Shown here: in pieces, positions 12,415 to 23,106 of the stretch
Position numbering within the stretch: position 1 is the stretch's first letter
Layout of the letters: each line of letters opens with the position of its first letter
Source: Gnomoniopsis sp. IMI 355080
Taxonomy: Eukaryota; Ascomycota; Sordariomycetes; Diaporthales; Gnomoniaceae
Reading direction: 5' to 3'
DNA: 64,000 bases
NCBI GenBank assembly: GCA_027946555.1
Contig: JAPEVC010000069.1
Coordinates: forward strand, 91,039 to 155,038
Translations under genes and position numbers: made by a program
The notes under the pieces: model-generated
The model's database searches: none
Seen by the model: the letters and a program-made list of their open reading frames with translations, nothing else
What the model was told of the DNA's origin: nothing

Positions 12415-14534
12415 ATGCACTCGTTACCGTACGCCCTCGCCGTCTTGGCGATCGCCTCTCAAGTGGCCGCAGTTCCTCAGGTGCCCCAAATTCGAGGTCA
12501 ACAACCACATGTTCCGGCGAAAAGGTACACTGGGCCGCCCTCGAGCTATGTCACTAACCAGACACGAGCCGACGCGGTAAAGCAAACCTTCCAGATCAGC
12601 TGGGACGGGTATTACAAATATGCTTTTCCTGGCGACTCGTTGCTCCCTGTCACGAATAGTTTTGAGAATGATCGGTGAGCATGCATGTCTATTCTTTGAC
12701 CTACAGCCAGTTTGCTGACGGGTCATCAGGAATGGCTGGGGTGCCAGTGCTGTCGATGCTTTCAGCACGGCGCTGATTATGGGAAACACCGAAGTTGTCT
12801 CTCAGATTTTGGATTTTGTGCCAGAAATCGACTTCAGCGTTAGCTTCAACGACACGGTGGTCTCGGTTTTTGAGACGACCATTCGATATCTTGGTGGCCT
12901 GCTATCCGGTGCGTTCTTGAATTTGAGGGGTTCTAGTAGTGCCTGGATCTTATGGTACTGATCATCGTGGTTCATAGCATACGATCTTCTCACGGGGCCG
13001 CTGGCTTCCCAATTCGGCAACTCCACTGCCAAAGCTGATGCCGTCCTCGCACAAGCCAAGAACCTGGGGAATACTCTTAAATTTGCCTTCGACACGCCAA
13101 CAGGAATCTCCGACAACAGCATCTACCTCGATCCCCCAAGACTGGCCAACTCCACGAGCAATGGCGTCGCCACTATCGGTACTCTCGTGATGGAATGGAC
13201 GCGCCTCTCCGACCTGACTGGGGACCCGACCTATGGAGAGCTCGCACAGAAGGGCGAATCCTACCTGATCAATCCACTCAACCCTGGGCTGGGCGAGCCG
13301 TTCCCGGGCCTGCTGGGCAGCGACGTGAGCATTGCTAATGGCAGCTTCCTCGACAGCGCTGGCGGTTGGACGGGAGGCACCGACAGCTACTACGAGTACC
13401 TCATCAAGATGTATCTGTACGATCCGACTCGATTTTCCACCTACAAGGACAGGTGGGTGTCTGCGGTCGAAAGCTCCATCAAGTATCTGGCCAGCCATCC
13501 TACGTCCAGGCCGGATTTGACGTTTTTGAGTTATTATTATAATAACACAAAGGATGGCATTTTCTACTATTCGGAGCACTGTGAGTCAGATACTTGATTT
13601 TTATGCTTTTCTTCTGTCTGTATATGCATAGGTCCCTTCGTGGAATGCTTCCCTCAGCTGGGAAGAGCTCGCCAGGATCATTTCTTCAGCTCCGGAGCAA
13701 ACAACCGCAAAAGGCTTGACACAACCACGCGCTTCGGAATGGGAGACAAACACGTTTGCTGTCCCTCCCCTGTGCGCCGTGGATCGTTTGAATTTTTTTA
13801 CCTTGACAGACAAAGCACAAGGCGCTTTTTCGTGGCTCAAAGTGGCAACCACAACGGATCACAAGGCTGACAAACATCTTATTAGTGGCTTGCTTCGATG
13901 GTGGGAATTTCATCCTCGGCGGTCTTACCCTGAACGAGCCATCCTACATCGACTTCGGCCTTGAGCTTGTTGCAGGATGTCGTGAAACATACAAGCAAAC
14001 AGCGACCGGCATCGGGCCTGAGACGTTTCAGTGGATCGGCGAGTTCTCGCCAGCAAACGCGACTGTGCCTCCAGGAAATGAGTCGTTCTACGAACGGGCC
14101 GGATTCTACATCACGGGCTCATCGTACATTACGCGCCCCGAGGTCATCGAGAGCTACTACTACGCGTATCGGGCAACGGGTGACACGAAATACCAGGAGT
14201 GGGCGTGGGAGGCTTATTTGGCTATTAACTCGACCTGCAGAGTCGGCAGTGGTTATTCAAGCATCAATGATGTGAATGAGGTCGGTGGCGGTGGCTTCCA
14301 AAATTTCCAGGAGAGCTTCTGGTTTGCAGAGGTGTTGAAGTACAGCTATCTCATTCATGCCGAGGTGAGTTTTACTCTCGTCGTTCCCCCCGGGGGTTAT
14401 GACATTTGCTGACCCTATACTCCCAGGACGCTGCCTACCAAGTCAAAGCGGATCAGACCAATGAGTTCGTATTCAATACCGAAGCTCACCCAGTCAAGAT
14501 ACCGGGCGGGGAAAGCACCAAGAGGAAGGGATGA
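12415..14534 (+). CDS. Secreted class I alpha-1,2-mannosidase (GH47)
   Basis: Five exons: 12415-12674, 12730-12908, 12978-13580, 13886-14364 and 14427-14534; product 542 aa. It trims alpha-1,2-linked mannose from N-glycans, by a Ca2+-dependent inverting mechanism in this family. Residues 1 to about 19 form a signal peptide (MHSLPYALAVLAIASQVAA). Family landmarks follow in order: the NGWGASAVDAFSTALIMG block, FETTIRYLGGLLSAYDLL (rebuilt across intron 2), GGWTGGTDSYYEYLIKM, HLACFDGGNFILGG (rebuilt across intron 3), ESFWFAEVLKY, and the C-terminal NTEAHP, whose threonine binds calcium. Many N-glycosylation sequons fit secretion. Length is near the usual 510 aa of fungal secreted members. Introns 1, 2 and 4 are 55-69 nt, but intron 3 is 305 nt. 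Phase is kept at every junction. The upstream in-frame ATG at 12325 is rejected because it would bury the signal peptide. Confidence 0.92.
13581..13885 (+). other. Oversized third intron of the GH47 gene
   Basis: GTGAGT donor at 13581; CTGAC branch point at 13867-13871; TTAG acceptor ending at 13885. At 305 nt it is about five times the other introns of this gene. A second acceptor-like TATGCATAG ends at 13631, and the sequence from there stays open in the coding phase to a TGA at 13868-13870. GH47 proteins have no insertion at this point, so excision of the whole segment is favoured. Confidence 0.7.
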
Positions 14535-14653
14535 GCTCTCCATGAACTTTCTCACATGATACAGTATCTTAGCATCAAATAGAATAGGCGACTTGCTTCG
14601 CATATGCATAATTCTATCCGCCCCCTCCGGCTGCTCAGCCCGATGGTCACGCA

Positions 14654-15718
14654 TCAAGATTTCGGTGACACCTGGAATTCGGCCGTCACCCCGAGATGAT
14701 CAGTCACCCATGGTTTCTCGAAGCCCAGCTCGACAATTTGCTTGCCCTCGTCCTCTCCTTCAGCTAACACGTCCTCCCCGAACCTGTCAAACTTGAGTAG
14801 CTTGACACCTCCGCAGAAATACACTTTATCCATCCTTGAACATCCAAACTGCTCTCGAAGCTTCGTCGCCGCCTGCTGGCCCCAAGTAAACCCTTTGCCA
14901 TCATCTTCCTTGCCACCCAGCTCAAGATACGCATCTTTGAGGTTGTTGTCCACGTGTAACGTGCGGTCAAAAGTCTGAATGGCATTGAAGTCTCCAGCGG
15001 TCAAGCCAGCGTATACATGTTCCTCGTGCAAGTAGTGTGCAATGAGCTGCATCTGGGGTGGGCGAAAGGGGGGATCCAAAGCCAAGGACTCGAGATGTGA
15101 ATTACAGAGGCGGATCTTCTTGGCGTCGGGCCCCACGGCAACATCCACAAAGAAGGCATCGCGTTCCATGCGCGTCTGCGAATAATGCACGCGAAAAGCG
15201 GCGGTGATGGGCAGGCGGGCATCAACGAGCGTGACCGTCCCGTAGTGTGAGGTAGCCCAATTCGTAGAATCCAAGTCGGTCAAGTGGTAACGTTCTCGGA
15301 CCCAGGGTGTAGCGGCGATAGTGACCAAGTCTGAAGGGACGCACTCCTGAAGAAAAATGACAGAGGCAGTGGTTGGCGGAATGGGCTTTGTGAGGGCATC
15401 CAGGTAGCTCAGGGCCGGTCTCATGCGTGCCTGGGCAAAGGGCAGCATGAAGTCGATGTTCCACGTATATAGAGCGATATTAGTAATACTGCTGTTGCTA
15501 TCGTCCGGGGCTTTTGCCTCGTCTGTGTCCGAGGGTGACCTTGTGGTCCAAGAAGATGTCGCGGGGTCGAAAGTGTGGTAAGCTTGAGGATGAGGCTTGT
15601 CCGGAGCCCACGGCACTGACGACTTTCTCGCGGCCCCGGTGTCCTTGATGGCTTGTGCGACAATGGCCTCCATATTCTGCAAGAATGTGCTGTTCAAGAT
15701 TTTATTCCAAAATGGCAT
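14654..15718 (-). CDS. TDP2-like endonuclease/exonuclease/phosphatase family protein
   Basis: Single-exon CDS of 354 aa. The motifs of the EEP fold are in order: TWNID (about 90), LQEC, NSHLESLAL, GDFNA, RMDKVYF and WVTDHLGV near the C-terminus. The TWN/LQE/SHLES/GDFN/TDH set is the pattern of the tyrosyl-DNA phosphodiesterase 2 group, metal-dependent enzymes that cleave 5'-phosphotyrosyl DNA adducts left by topoisomerase II; other phosphodiester substrates are possible for the fungal branch. The ATG lies 2 nt after a strong intron 3' end (TACTAAAC branch, TTTTGCAG acceptor), so a 5' UTR intron probably precedes it. It ends 119 bp from the convergent GH47 gene. Confidence 0.8.
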   Translation of the reverse strand: MPFWNKILNSTFLQNMEAIVAQAIKDTGAARKSSVPWAPDKPHPQAYHTFDPATSSWTTRSPSDTDEAKAPDDSNSSITNIALYTWNIDFMLPFAQARMRPALSYLDALTKPIPPTTASVIFLQECVPSDLVTIAATPWVRERYHLTDLDSTNWATSHYGTVTLVDARLPITAAFRVHYSQTRMERDAFFVDVAVGPDAKKIRLCNSHLESLALDPPFRPPQMQLIAHYLHEEHVYAGLTAGDFNAIQTFDRTLHVDNNLKDAYLELGGKEDDGKGFTWGQQAATKLREQFGCSRMDKVYFCGGVKLLKFDRFGEDVLAEGEDEGKQIVELGFEKPWVTDHLGVTAEFQVSPKS

Positions 15719-15828
15719 ACCTGCAAAAGAGGTTTAGTATGAATCAGTGTGCAGAGGGTAGATTGAACAGGTGTGCGAGCCAAGCTGGAGAAGTTCTTGG
15801 GGTTGTCGCCGGGCTGCTCGGAAAATCA

Positions 15829-15872
15829 AAGCCAACAAGTCTAACAGCCAACAAGTTTACCAGCCAACACTC
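15829..15872. repeat. Short imperfect tandem repeat of AGCCAACAAGT
   Basis: AGCCAACAAGT occurs twice and AGCCAACA a third time within 45 bp, spaced by a few bases, in the leader or promoter of the TDP2-like gene. Confidence 0.6.
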
Positions 15873-16015
15873 AGCTGAGATATCCGCACTGGAGACGATT
15901 ACTTTCTATTGAGCAGGCGATTGCGTCAACTCACACACGAGTTCCTACAATAACGGACTATCTGATCACATTACACGGATATTCCCACTTCCCCCCGCCA
16001 GAGTGTCCTGAATTC

Positions 16016-16234
16016 TCAAGCACCTCCATTCCGCTTGGCATATTCCTCCTCCATCGCTTCCTCGTACAGTCTGTCCGCCTCAATCTCCTCCGAGCTCTTG
16101 GACCTGGTAATGCCCGCTCCCGTGTTCACACCAGCTCCTGTAGGTTGAGCTTCCGTAGGCTGTTGTGAAGCCTGCTGGGCGTCGCTCGATGCTACAGCAT
16201 CTGTGGCTTTAGGTTGAGAATGTAAAAGAGGCAT
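16016..16234 (-). CDS. Small conserved-looking fungal protein, 72 aa
   Basis: Single-exon ORF of 72 codons. The N-terminal half is low-complexity (Gln, Ala, Ser, Thr-rich). The C-terminal third is acidic and looks constrained: SSEEIEADRLYEEAMEEEY followed by AKRNGGA at the stop. I recall similar short C-terminal segments in unnamed small proteins of other Pezizomycotina, but cannot verify that here. No signal peptide, membrane segment or catalytic motif; probably soluble and partly disordered, with one charged helix. It sits between the TDP2-like and NAPE-PLD-like genes, all on the minus strand but not an operon. Function unknown. Confidence 0.6.
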   Translation of the reverse strand: MPLLHSQPKATDAVASSDAQQASQQPTEAQPTGAGVNTGAGITRSKSSEEIEADRLYEEAMEEEYAKRNGGA

Positions 16235-16690
16235 GGTGGTGAATATGGATGGTGCTTATGTGCAATGAAACGGAAGAAAGTAAGTAAAGCAAAAAGGAGT
16301 CATATCATGCCGTAGGTGGTGCATCGGTCTTTATACCAGAGGGTGGTCGAGGAGGCCGCCAGATCAGTGGCGAGGTTCGGAGCTTCGCGGCCTTCTTAGA
16401 AAGCTGCAGTGGAGATCCCTGTTTTTCGTCTTGAGTAACCAACCCCCCTCCCCCCCCGGTTGGCAAAATGAATGAGAAAAAAGTATCAAAATGCAGCGTC
16501 ACAGAGAGTCTGAACTGCATGTTTGAAAAGCAATATTCATAAGGTCACATAATTCCTACATTCCTGGCATATCAAACTTGGAAATACTTTGAGGACTGGC
16601 CGAAATATCGTGAATGTAAAGAGGTAAAAAGTCGTGGTGAGTCCTGAATGGAGGAGCAGGATGCACCTCTTGCAGTGCCTGAATTATGGA
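16235..16690. other. Intergenic region
   Basis: About 0.46 kb between the 72-aa gene and the 3' end of the NAPE-PLD gene, with a C-rich patch near 16441-16460. No gene seen. Confidence 0.4.
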
Positions 16691-18011
16691 CTAGAACGAC
16701 CTACTCTCACCAATAGCGCAGACATCAAATAACCCCGTCTCCTCCAACCCTTTCCTCCCAAGCGCCTCCTTCAGTTTCTCTGGCGGCTCCATGATCGGCT
16801 CCGTTGTCAATCCCCACGTGCCCCAGTGTATCCCCAAAGCCCGCTTGCACTTTGTATCACGAAAAATCTCGACGGCATCAAACGGGTCCGCATGCATCCA
16901 GGAAAACAGATGCCTGGGCTTGTAGGCACCAATGGGTATCAAGCCCACGTCAAACGGCCCTCGCAGATCACCGATCTTCTTGAAGTCTGGATTCGCGGGC
17001 AGATGGGCATATTTCTCGCCCCAGTCGTCTTCGGACTCTGGGACCTGCGGTACAGAGCGGTAGCCGGTGTCGCCGCCAAAATAGAGAGATTTGGTGGTAG
17101 GTGACGAGGGCGGGCCGGTCGATGTCACAGCCCACGAGCACCAGAGTGTCCGATCCGTGTCCAGGCTGTAGCGCGAGGAGCTATGTTGTGCAGGTAAGCA
17201 GGAAATTTTGGCCGTGATGCTATCATCACCCTTGTCAAGCTTTACTGAAACCTCCACATCCTCCCACCAATCCATCTCAGTCACATTTGTGACACCTAAG
17301 CTGTGAAACCAGCTCGCCAGTCCCAGACCAACAAAAAAGTGCGCATCCGGGAAGCGAGTCTTGATCTCCTTGATGGTGGCTACGGACAAGTGGTCATAAT
17401 GGCTGTGAGAAATGATGACGGCATCCACAAAGGGCAGATCTGCAATGGCGCAGGCCCGTCGGGTGTATCGTTTCGGCCCAGCAAAGGTAAAGGGTGAACA
17501 GCGGTCCTCGAGCACGGGGTCGAAGAGCACGCGCAGCCCAGAGGGAAACTCAGTGTAGTGAGATGCGTGGCCTAGCCATGTGGTGCGCAGGTCCTTGGAT
17601 GCCAAGCGTGTCGTGAGAAATTCGGGCTCCTGGACTGGCACCAAAACATCCTCAGGTTTGGGTGTGGGGAAGCGCAGACTACCGTCTATTTGTCCCCTGG
17701 GGCCAAGAGTCAGCGAGGTGCAGAGAAGGAGTGAGACCAGAAAAGAGGAATACTTACTTGATGATCGTGAAGGGGATTGTGAGCTGGCTGAATCCTTTCT
17801 TGGCGGACTCATACGGGTTTTTGAAATATGTGGTGTTGCCACTCTTGTCTTTGACGTGGTGGGACTTTGCAGCAGCGTCCTCAGGGCTGGCATCGCCAAG
17901 GGCTGGCCTAGCGGCCGATATCGAGTACGACATTATTCTCGTTAGATGCGATGGTAATGGAGCAAGTCGCCCGGCACAGGTCCGTAGATGAGGGCGAATT
18001 AGAAAAGACAT
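16691..18011 (-). CDS. NAPE-PLD-like metallo-beta-lactamase hydrolase
   Basis: Two exons, 18011-17758 and 17696-16691, with a 61-nt intron; 419 aa from the first ATG or 393 aa from an internal ATG at 17933. The family hydrolyses N-acylphosphatidylethanolamine to N-acylethanolamine and phosphatidic acid with a di-zinc site. Visible features are TTWLGHASHY, the zinc motif HSHYDH near residue 180, DTGY, the PIGAY segment and GIHWGTW near the C-terminus, all typical of NAPE-PLD. The 393-aa form equals the length of mammalian NAPE-PLD. The longer form adds 26 residues with four arginines and no acidic residue before the internal methionine, which resembles a mitochondrial presequence. Substrate is inferred; bacterial relatives include generic UlaG/RomA-type hydrolases. 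Confidence 0.87.
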
Positions 18012-19551
18012 GGAGCAGCGTCAGACCGTGTAAGACCTTTCATTGCTTGATGCAAGCGGCGTCGCGTGATTTTATAAGTGCGATGGAGTCATGGAATATG
18101 TAGCGCCGGACTTTGGCGTCAGATGCAGTGACACCGTCGGCCTTCTCGTCAGCCATAGACGCTAAATTGCACGGCGTAAACGGGCGGTCAATCTCACCGA
18201 TCCCGTGCCGTGTCTCTGTGTCGAATTTCTCCCCAAACAGCATCGTCTTGTGTGGACTTTATTTTACTGGCCCGCAGAATGCCGGCGCAAGTCACGGTTG
18301 TTCTTCTTTAAGTCGAATTGAATTCGGAGTCTGGACAACTGCCGTCTTGTCTTGATGCTGCATGCACGAAGCTGTCTACCAATCACGCTATCGCAAACCG
18401 CGCCGCCGCGGCGCCATCATACCTATAGCTTACCTGGTTGCTTTGCAGGCTTGAATGATGATTTACTACACTCTAGACTATGACAACCTTGTTGTCAGAT
18501 ATATTGCTATATACAAAATTCCTGAAAAGGTGAAACATCTTGTGTCGTTCTTTGCTAAATTGTACAATCATTTGCTGTTGAAGTAGGCTAATAGGTCTGG
18601 TCGCTGGTGTACACAGGTGAGGCTTTGCAAACTGGGGTCCTTTGCGGCTTTTAAAGACTACTCCGTGCTATACCTATACCCGGCTGTAGGAATCTAGGTA
18701 CATAAATATTCCCACAGACTATTATTTGGCCTCACTAGACGCTCACTTCTTCTCAAAATGTATTATGCATGCTTCCATGCACCTGAGTAGTGATGCTCTA
18801 GCTCAATCGGTCAATATCATGGAAGTCTCAAGTAGAAATTCCTCACCTTCCGACATGGCTCATCTAACATAGGTGTCCAACTGATCCTATCCAGCAATGT
18901 AGGAACCGGGAAATATGAGGTGGCTTGTGAGATCCTCTCCACTTGATTCCGCCAGGTGGTGATCATGAAGTGTCCAGGTGTATACCTCAGGCTCACTTAT
19001 GGCGCTCGGTGCTGCAGGATTTGATCAAGCCGCGGCCGATACTATGGATTTTTAGTCTCTACTGTCCCAATACGCCGATGTCCAAAGGTTCTATGCTATC
19101 ATCCTCAACCTAGCATGTGAGCCGGAGAAGCTCCAATTCCTGCCCAATGGGCTTGCAACCCGTAGCGTTGGAATATGGGACAAACCTTTTTCTGTCCAAG
19201 CGCTAGAGAACGGTAGAAGCAAGGTAAAAGTAAGCCGTCAGTGTTTCGATTCATTCCTGCTCATGTTGGAGTTCAGCTCTCGAGCGACGGCCCTTGGGAC
19301 CCGCATAGGTCGTCAGCTAGTCTATCGTAGTTCAAAGCGCTGCATCTATAATTGCCGCACACAAAACTGAAAACAAGCTTCGAGAGGTCACACCTTCTCC
19401 CATACAATACCATTATACTTTTTTGAAATATTGTTCCGTTTCATCATATCGAATCTCCACCAAATTTGGCAACCTTAATAAAGCCCAGGCCAATTCGGTT
19501 ACAAGGAAATATTATATGAGTAGATACTTAGGTACTGACACGAACAACACA
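18012..19551. other. Mostly non-coding 1.5 kb with one exon-like fragment
   Basis: AT-rich sequence upstream of the NAPE-PLD gene and of the ORF at 19552. No complete gene. One open stretch at 19056-19370 follows an acceptor-like site and is listed separately. Confidence 0.45.
19056..19370 (+). other. Exon-like open frame, possible gene fragment
   Basis: A 105-codon open frame begins directly after ATTTTTAG (acceptor-like) and ends at TGA. It has no early ATG. Its translation is globular-looking, for example QRFYAIILNLACEPEKLQF. Donor-like GTAAAA and GTAAGC sites lie near 19216-19230, close to the point where the frame becomes less protein-like. It could be an exon of an unresolved gene, a decayed gene or chance. 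Not recognised. Confidence 0.25.
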
Positions 19552-20184
19552 ATGAGTTCCGACCACGACATCACCCATTCGAGCGACGCAAATTTCACAA
19601 GCATCCCTCAAGATCCTTTTGAACAGCACAAGGTTCGGTACAAAGGGCTGAACGACGTCTATCTTGGCTTCTGGCCTCTAGGTTGCGAAGGACCTTCGCA
19701 AACACCCCACTGGGAACTTTTCGACCGAAAATTGGGCAGGCTTTTGGAAAATAATCAAAAACTCAGAGAAGCTACAGCGCCCGCGAGCACGTTTCATATA
19801 ATACTTAGCATTCGAACACGCTCGTACGACTCCATTCACCCCCCAAATGAACCCCAGCCTGAGTCGTCCACGTCCGAGTCCGAGATCGAAATAGTCTCCC
19901 GACCGGTCTCAGTGGAGGAATTGTACACCCAGACAGGCCATATTGTCGACACAACAGATGCAGAGTCTCGAAATGACTCATACTCGGATTATGAGTGGTC
20001 TTTACCAGAGACACCCCCGCTTCTTCCTGCGCTCGATGACTCTTGGACAATTGTCGCGGAAGAGTTGCACTCGGCACGAACCACACTGTGCTTCACAATG
20101 GAATGCGGCGACAACGAAAAACCGAACGCCAATCACGAAGACAGCAGGAGCAATGAGGATCCTGAATTGGCTCAAGGGTCATAA
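19552..20184 (+). CDS. Hypothetical protein, 210 aa
   Basis: Open frame of 210 codons from the ATG at 19552; the frame is also open from an ATG at 19516 (222 aa). The product is acidic and rich in Ser, Thr, Glu and Asp, with two motif-like parts: an N-terminal segment YLGFWPLGCEGPSQTPHWE that looks folded, and a disordered middle (PQPESSTSESEIEIVSRPVS). No signal peptide, membrane helix or known domain was recognised. The neighbourhood is gene-poor. It could be a lineage-specific gene, a terminal exon of a longer gene, or non-coding. Confidence 0.4.
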   Translation: MSSDHDITHSSDANFTSIPQDPFEQHKVRYKGLNDVYLGFWPLGCEGPSQTPHWELFDRKLGRLLENNQKLREATAPASTFHIILSIRTRSYDSIHPPNEPQPESSTSESEIEIVSRPVSVEELYTQTGHIVDTTDAESRNDSYSDYEWSLPETPPLLPALDDSWTIVAEELHSARTTLCFTMECGDNEKPNANHEDSRSNEDPELAQGS

Positions 20185-21201
20185 AGCTGAGGGCGCTTCG
20201 CATCATCGAGGACATGGTCATGGTCAAAGATTAGAGTACTTTGAGGGCGAAGGAGCAGGCCAAGCTTCTGCGACTTGCAATGCTTCCGGCGGTACCTAGG
20301 TAACAAAGATAGGTCTGAAGACAAGAAATATGCTATGGAGGTAGCAGTGCTTTTAGCTTTATAGCGCTGCAACGCGCTTTCAGAAACAGCTGGTAAGTCG
20401 CTAGAAATACGCAGCAGGAAACGCAGAAGAGCATGCTGATGAGCTGTGTGAGTAGAAAGATAATCCACAGGGACCCCAGAGGAGCCCTGTTGAGCTAAAG
20501 AGCACGGCATGGGCCGAAAGCCGCCACTCTGTGTCTACTTTGCACTGGACGTATTCACTTTGAATCAGGCAGGGACTAATGGCCACCACTAAGGTATACG
20601 GGGGATGCTGATATTGACAGCTGAGATCATTTAGGCCTCTCTCGTGGACTTTGGGCTGGATCGGGGCCCTGCCACAAGCTAAAATGGGACAAGGGACAAG
20701 GTGGAATGGTTGAGGAAGCGGAACGAGCCATTGTCGTGGATTGTGGACCTAGCCATATTTCAACCGCAGTGTGTACTCGGCTCCCGACACCTACCTACCT
20801 GGGTAAGTAGGTACCTAGGTACTCAGTCAGGCATTGGTACTGCCAACCCAGAATATAACTTTTATCTCGCGAGAGCGCCGTAAGAGGTCGCGGGAGGCAG
20901 GAAAGTCGAAGACGAGTCATCGAAAGCCGCGTAGGACGAAGCACACGAACATGGTGTTGTACTGTGTCTGCATAGACTGGCACAAGACATAATGCGGGAA
21001 CCAGTATCTAACAATTGATTTGACAATTGTTTGGCGTTCGACCTACCTACATGAGGCCTTATTTGGCGAGGCTCACATAGCTTCGTTCTTTCCCAATTTC
21101 CCAATGAGGCATAACGCATACGAAATTCTGGCGAATTATTCATTATCCTATTCTTCCTCTATCTACTATATGTTTTGCGGTTTATCGCCGGTAATTGTTA
21201 T
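20185..21201. other. Intergenic region with CCTAGGTA motif clusters
   Basis: About 1 kb with no credible gene. It holds GGTACCTAGGTA at 20291-20302, a dense ACCTACCTACC...AGGTACCTAGGTA cluster at 20789-20823 and ACCTACCTAC at 21041-21050. Confidence 0.5.
20789..20823. repeat. Cluster of CTACC/CCTAGGTA short repeats
   Basis: A 35-bp stretch built from CCTACCTACC, a short spacer, then TAGGTACCTAGGTA. It is partly self-complementary and could form a hairpin. Similar units occur at many intergenic places in the window. Confidence 0.7.
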
Positions 21202-23106
21202 TTATCTGCGTTGCCAGTCATCTTTCAGGAGATCCGCAGCCTTCTCCGCCACCGCGAAGACACTCATCTGGATATTGCCTCTCGGGATCAGAGGGAAGAT
21301 ACTGGCATCTACGATCTTCAAACCATTCACTCCGTAAACGTTAAGCTCTGAGTCAACCACACCGCCCATCTCCCGAGGCATCATCGCTGCTGTTCCACAA
21401 AGGTGATAATGAGGCGTGTATCTTTCGGCAACCATCTTCTTCGCCTCCGTGAGCGTCTCAACGCGCTTGCCACCATTGTGCAGTCTACGCCCATCCTTCT
21501 TGAACAGGCTGTTCAAGGGCTCCGTATCGCGAAGCTTCTCGAGCACAAGGACGTGTCTGGCGTGGAGCTCGAGATCGAGGGGGTGCGACATGGTTCGCGG
21601 GTCCAAGAGGGGCGCATCAGCAGACGACGAGGACTGTATGTGCGTCGAGCCACGGCTGAAGGGGTGGTTTAGCACGGCGACCATGCTGGCGTAGAACCCG
21701 TCAGTGCCCATTCCGTACACCTTTGCCGGAGAGTGACTGTCCTCCGGATTGAGCTGGAAGGGCGCCAGCGTGAACTGCGCCGAGCACTCGTCGGGTGAGC
21801 AGATCTGCTCACGCAGAATCTCGGGCTGGACGCCGACCTGGTTCACCTCTTCTAGAAGCCTCGAGACAGACCCGGGGACCAGCTTGCCGTCTTGGTCCTG
21901 TTCCAGGAGTGGGTAAAAAGCAGACGCAAGCCCATTGACTGACAACGGACCAGCTTTGGCGGCCTGGAAGGCTCCCATAAGGGTCTCCATCACCGCTGGG
22001 TTACGCAGTTGGTCACCAGACGTCATGGGATCGGCAACCTCCCACGAGAATGGAACGTAGCCGTGGTCCTGCAAGTTCTCTCCCACAGCGGCATTTTCCA
22101 ACAGACACTCTACGTTGTTCTTCGCCAGAATGTCCTTGTTTCCAATTCCGGACAGTTCGAGCAGCTGAGGGGTCTTGACCGCGCCTGCAGCCAAGACAAC
22201 CTTGAGGTCTGCGGTGACCTGTCTGGTCTGACCGTCCTTTGCGGTGAACTCGACGCCGGCCGCCTGGAGTGTGCTGTTGACCTTGGTCATGACAACCTTG
22301 TGGACAAGTGCCTCGGTCACGACCCTGAGGTTCTGTCGCTTTGCAACCTCCTCAGAGAAGTAGGCATTTCCAGCGTGGCTTCTCTCTCGTGTCTCCGGAT
22401 GCATGGAGGCAGGGTTGTTGAAGGCGCCAGTAGAGATACCCGATATGGGGTCGCCGTTGATGGGCTTGTGAAGATTCCTCCACGCTCTGGGCCATGCCTG
22501 GCAGAAGGGCGGAAAACCCTCTCCGCTACCAAAGGAGATTTGCAGGGGACCGTTGGTGCCGTTGCCGCTGCCGACGTAGTCGAGCATAAGATCCTCCTTG
22601 GTCTTGTCGCTGGGTGCGGTATAGGTATGAGACTTGCGGAAGTATTGCTCCATGTTCTCCCAAGACCAACCTTTGTTGCCCAACTTTGCCCAAGTATCGA
22701 AACCTGACTTGGATGGGTAGATGACCATTCCAAGGTTGATACTGCCCAATTTCTTCAGTCACACTACTCCAAGGATGAGTGAGAAAAGGGACGACACTTA
22801 CGCTGATGAGCCACCCAAGGTCTTTCCGAGACACTGGGCCAGTCTCCTGCCATTGAGTCCTGGCTGCGGTGCCGTAAGAATGCACCAGTCGTAGTCTGGG
22901 TCAAAGTAGGTGCTTGCGGCGAGACCCTGTATGTTGATCCTGGGATCGTTGAGTCGATTGACCCCAGCTTCGAGCACCAACACCCGACAGTTCTCATCTT
23001 CCGTCAACCTTGAGGCGACGACGAGGCCCGCAGTGCCACCACCGACAATTACAAAATCATAGTGCGAGTTGAGTCCCTCGACAGAAGAGGTATCTACGGA
23101 AGCCAT
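21202..23106 (-). CDS. GMC family FAD-dependent oxidoreductase
   Basis: Two exons, 23106-22802 and 22741-21202, with a 60-nt intron (GTAAGT...GGGCAG); product 614 aa. The glucose-methanol-choline family oxidises alcohols or sugars with FAD. Visible features are the dinucleotide fold VIVGGGTAG at residues 19-27 with LVLEAG after it, the GMC signature around LGGSSAINLGM (rebuilt across the intron), the second signature ending in LLELSGIG, the active-site segment YTPHYHLCGTAAM with the catalytic His near 547, and the terminal IPRGNIQMSVFAVAEKAADLL, where Asn replaces the second His as in many members. There is no signal peptide, so an intracellular enzyme is more likely than a secreted aryl-alcohol or glucose oxidase. 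The substrate cannot be read from sequence. The frame also opens at a TTG 18 nt upstream; the ATG at 23106 is used. Confidence 0.92.

Noticed and set aside
22009..22707. 232-codon plus-strand frame opposite the GMC gene
   Set aside because: Antisense shadow; GMC signatures lie on the other strand.
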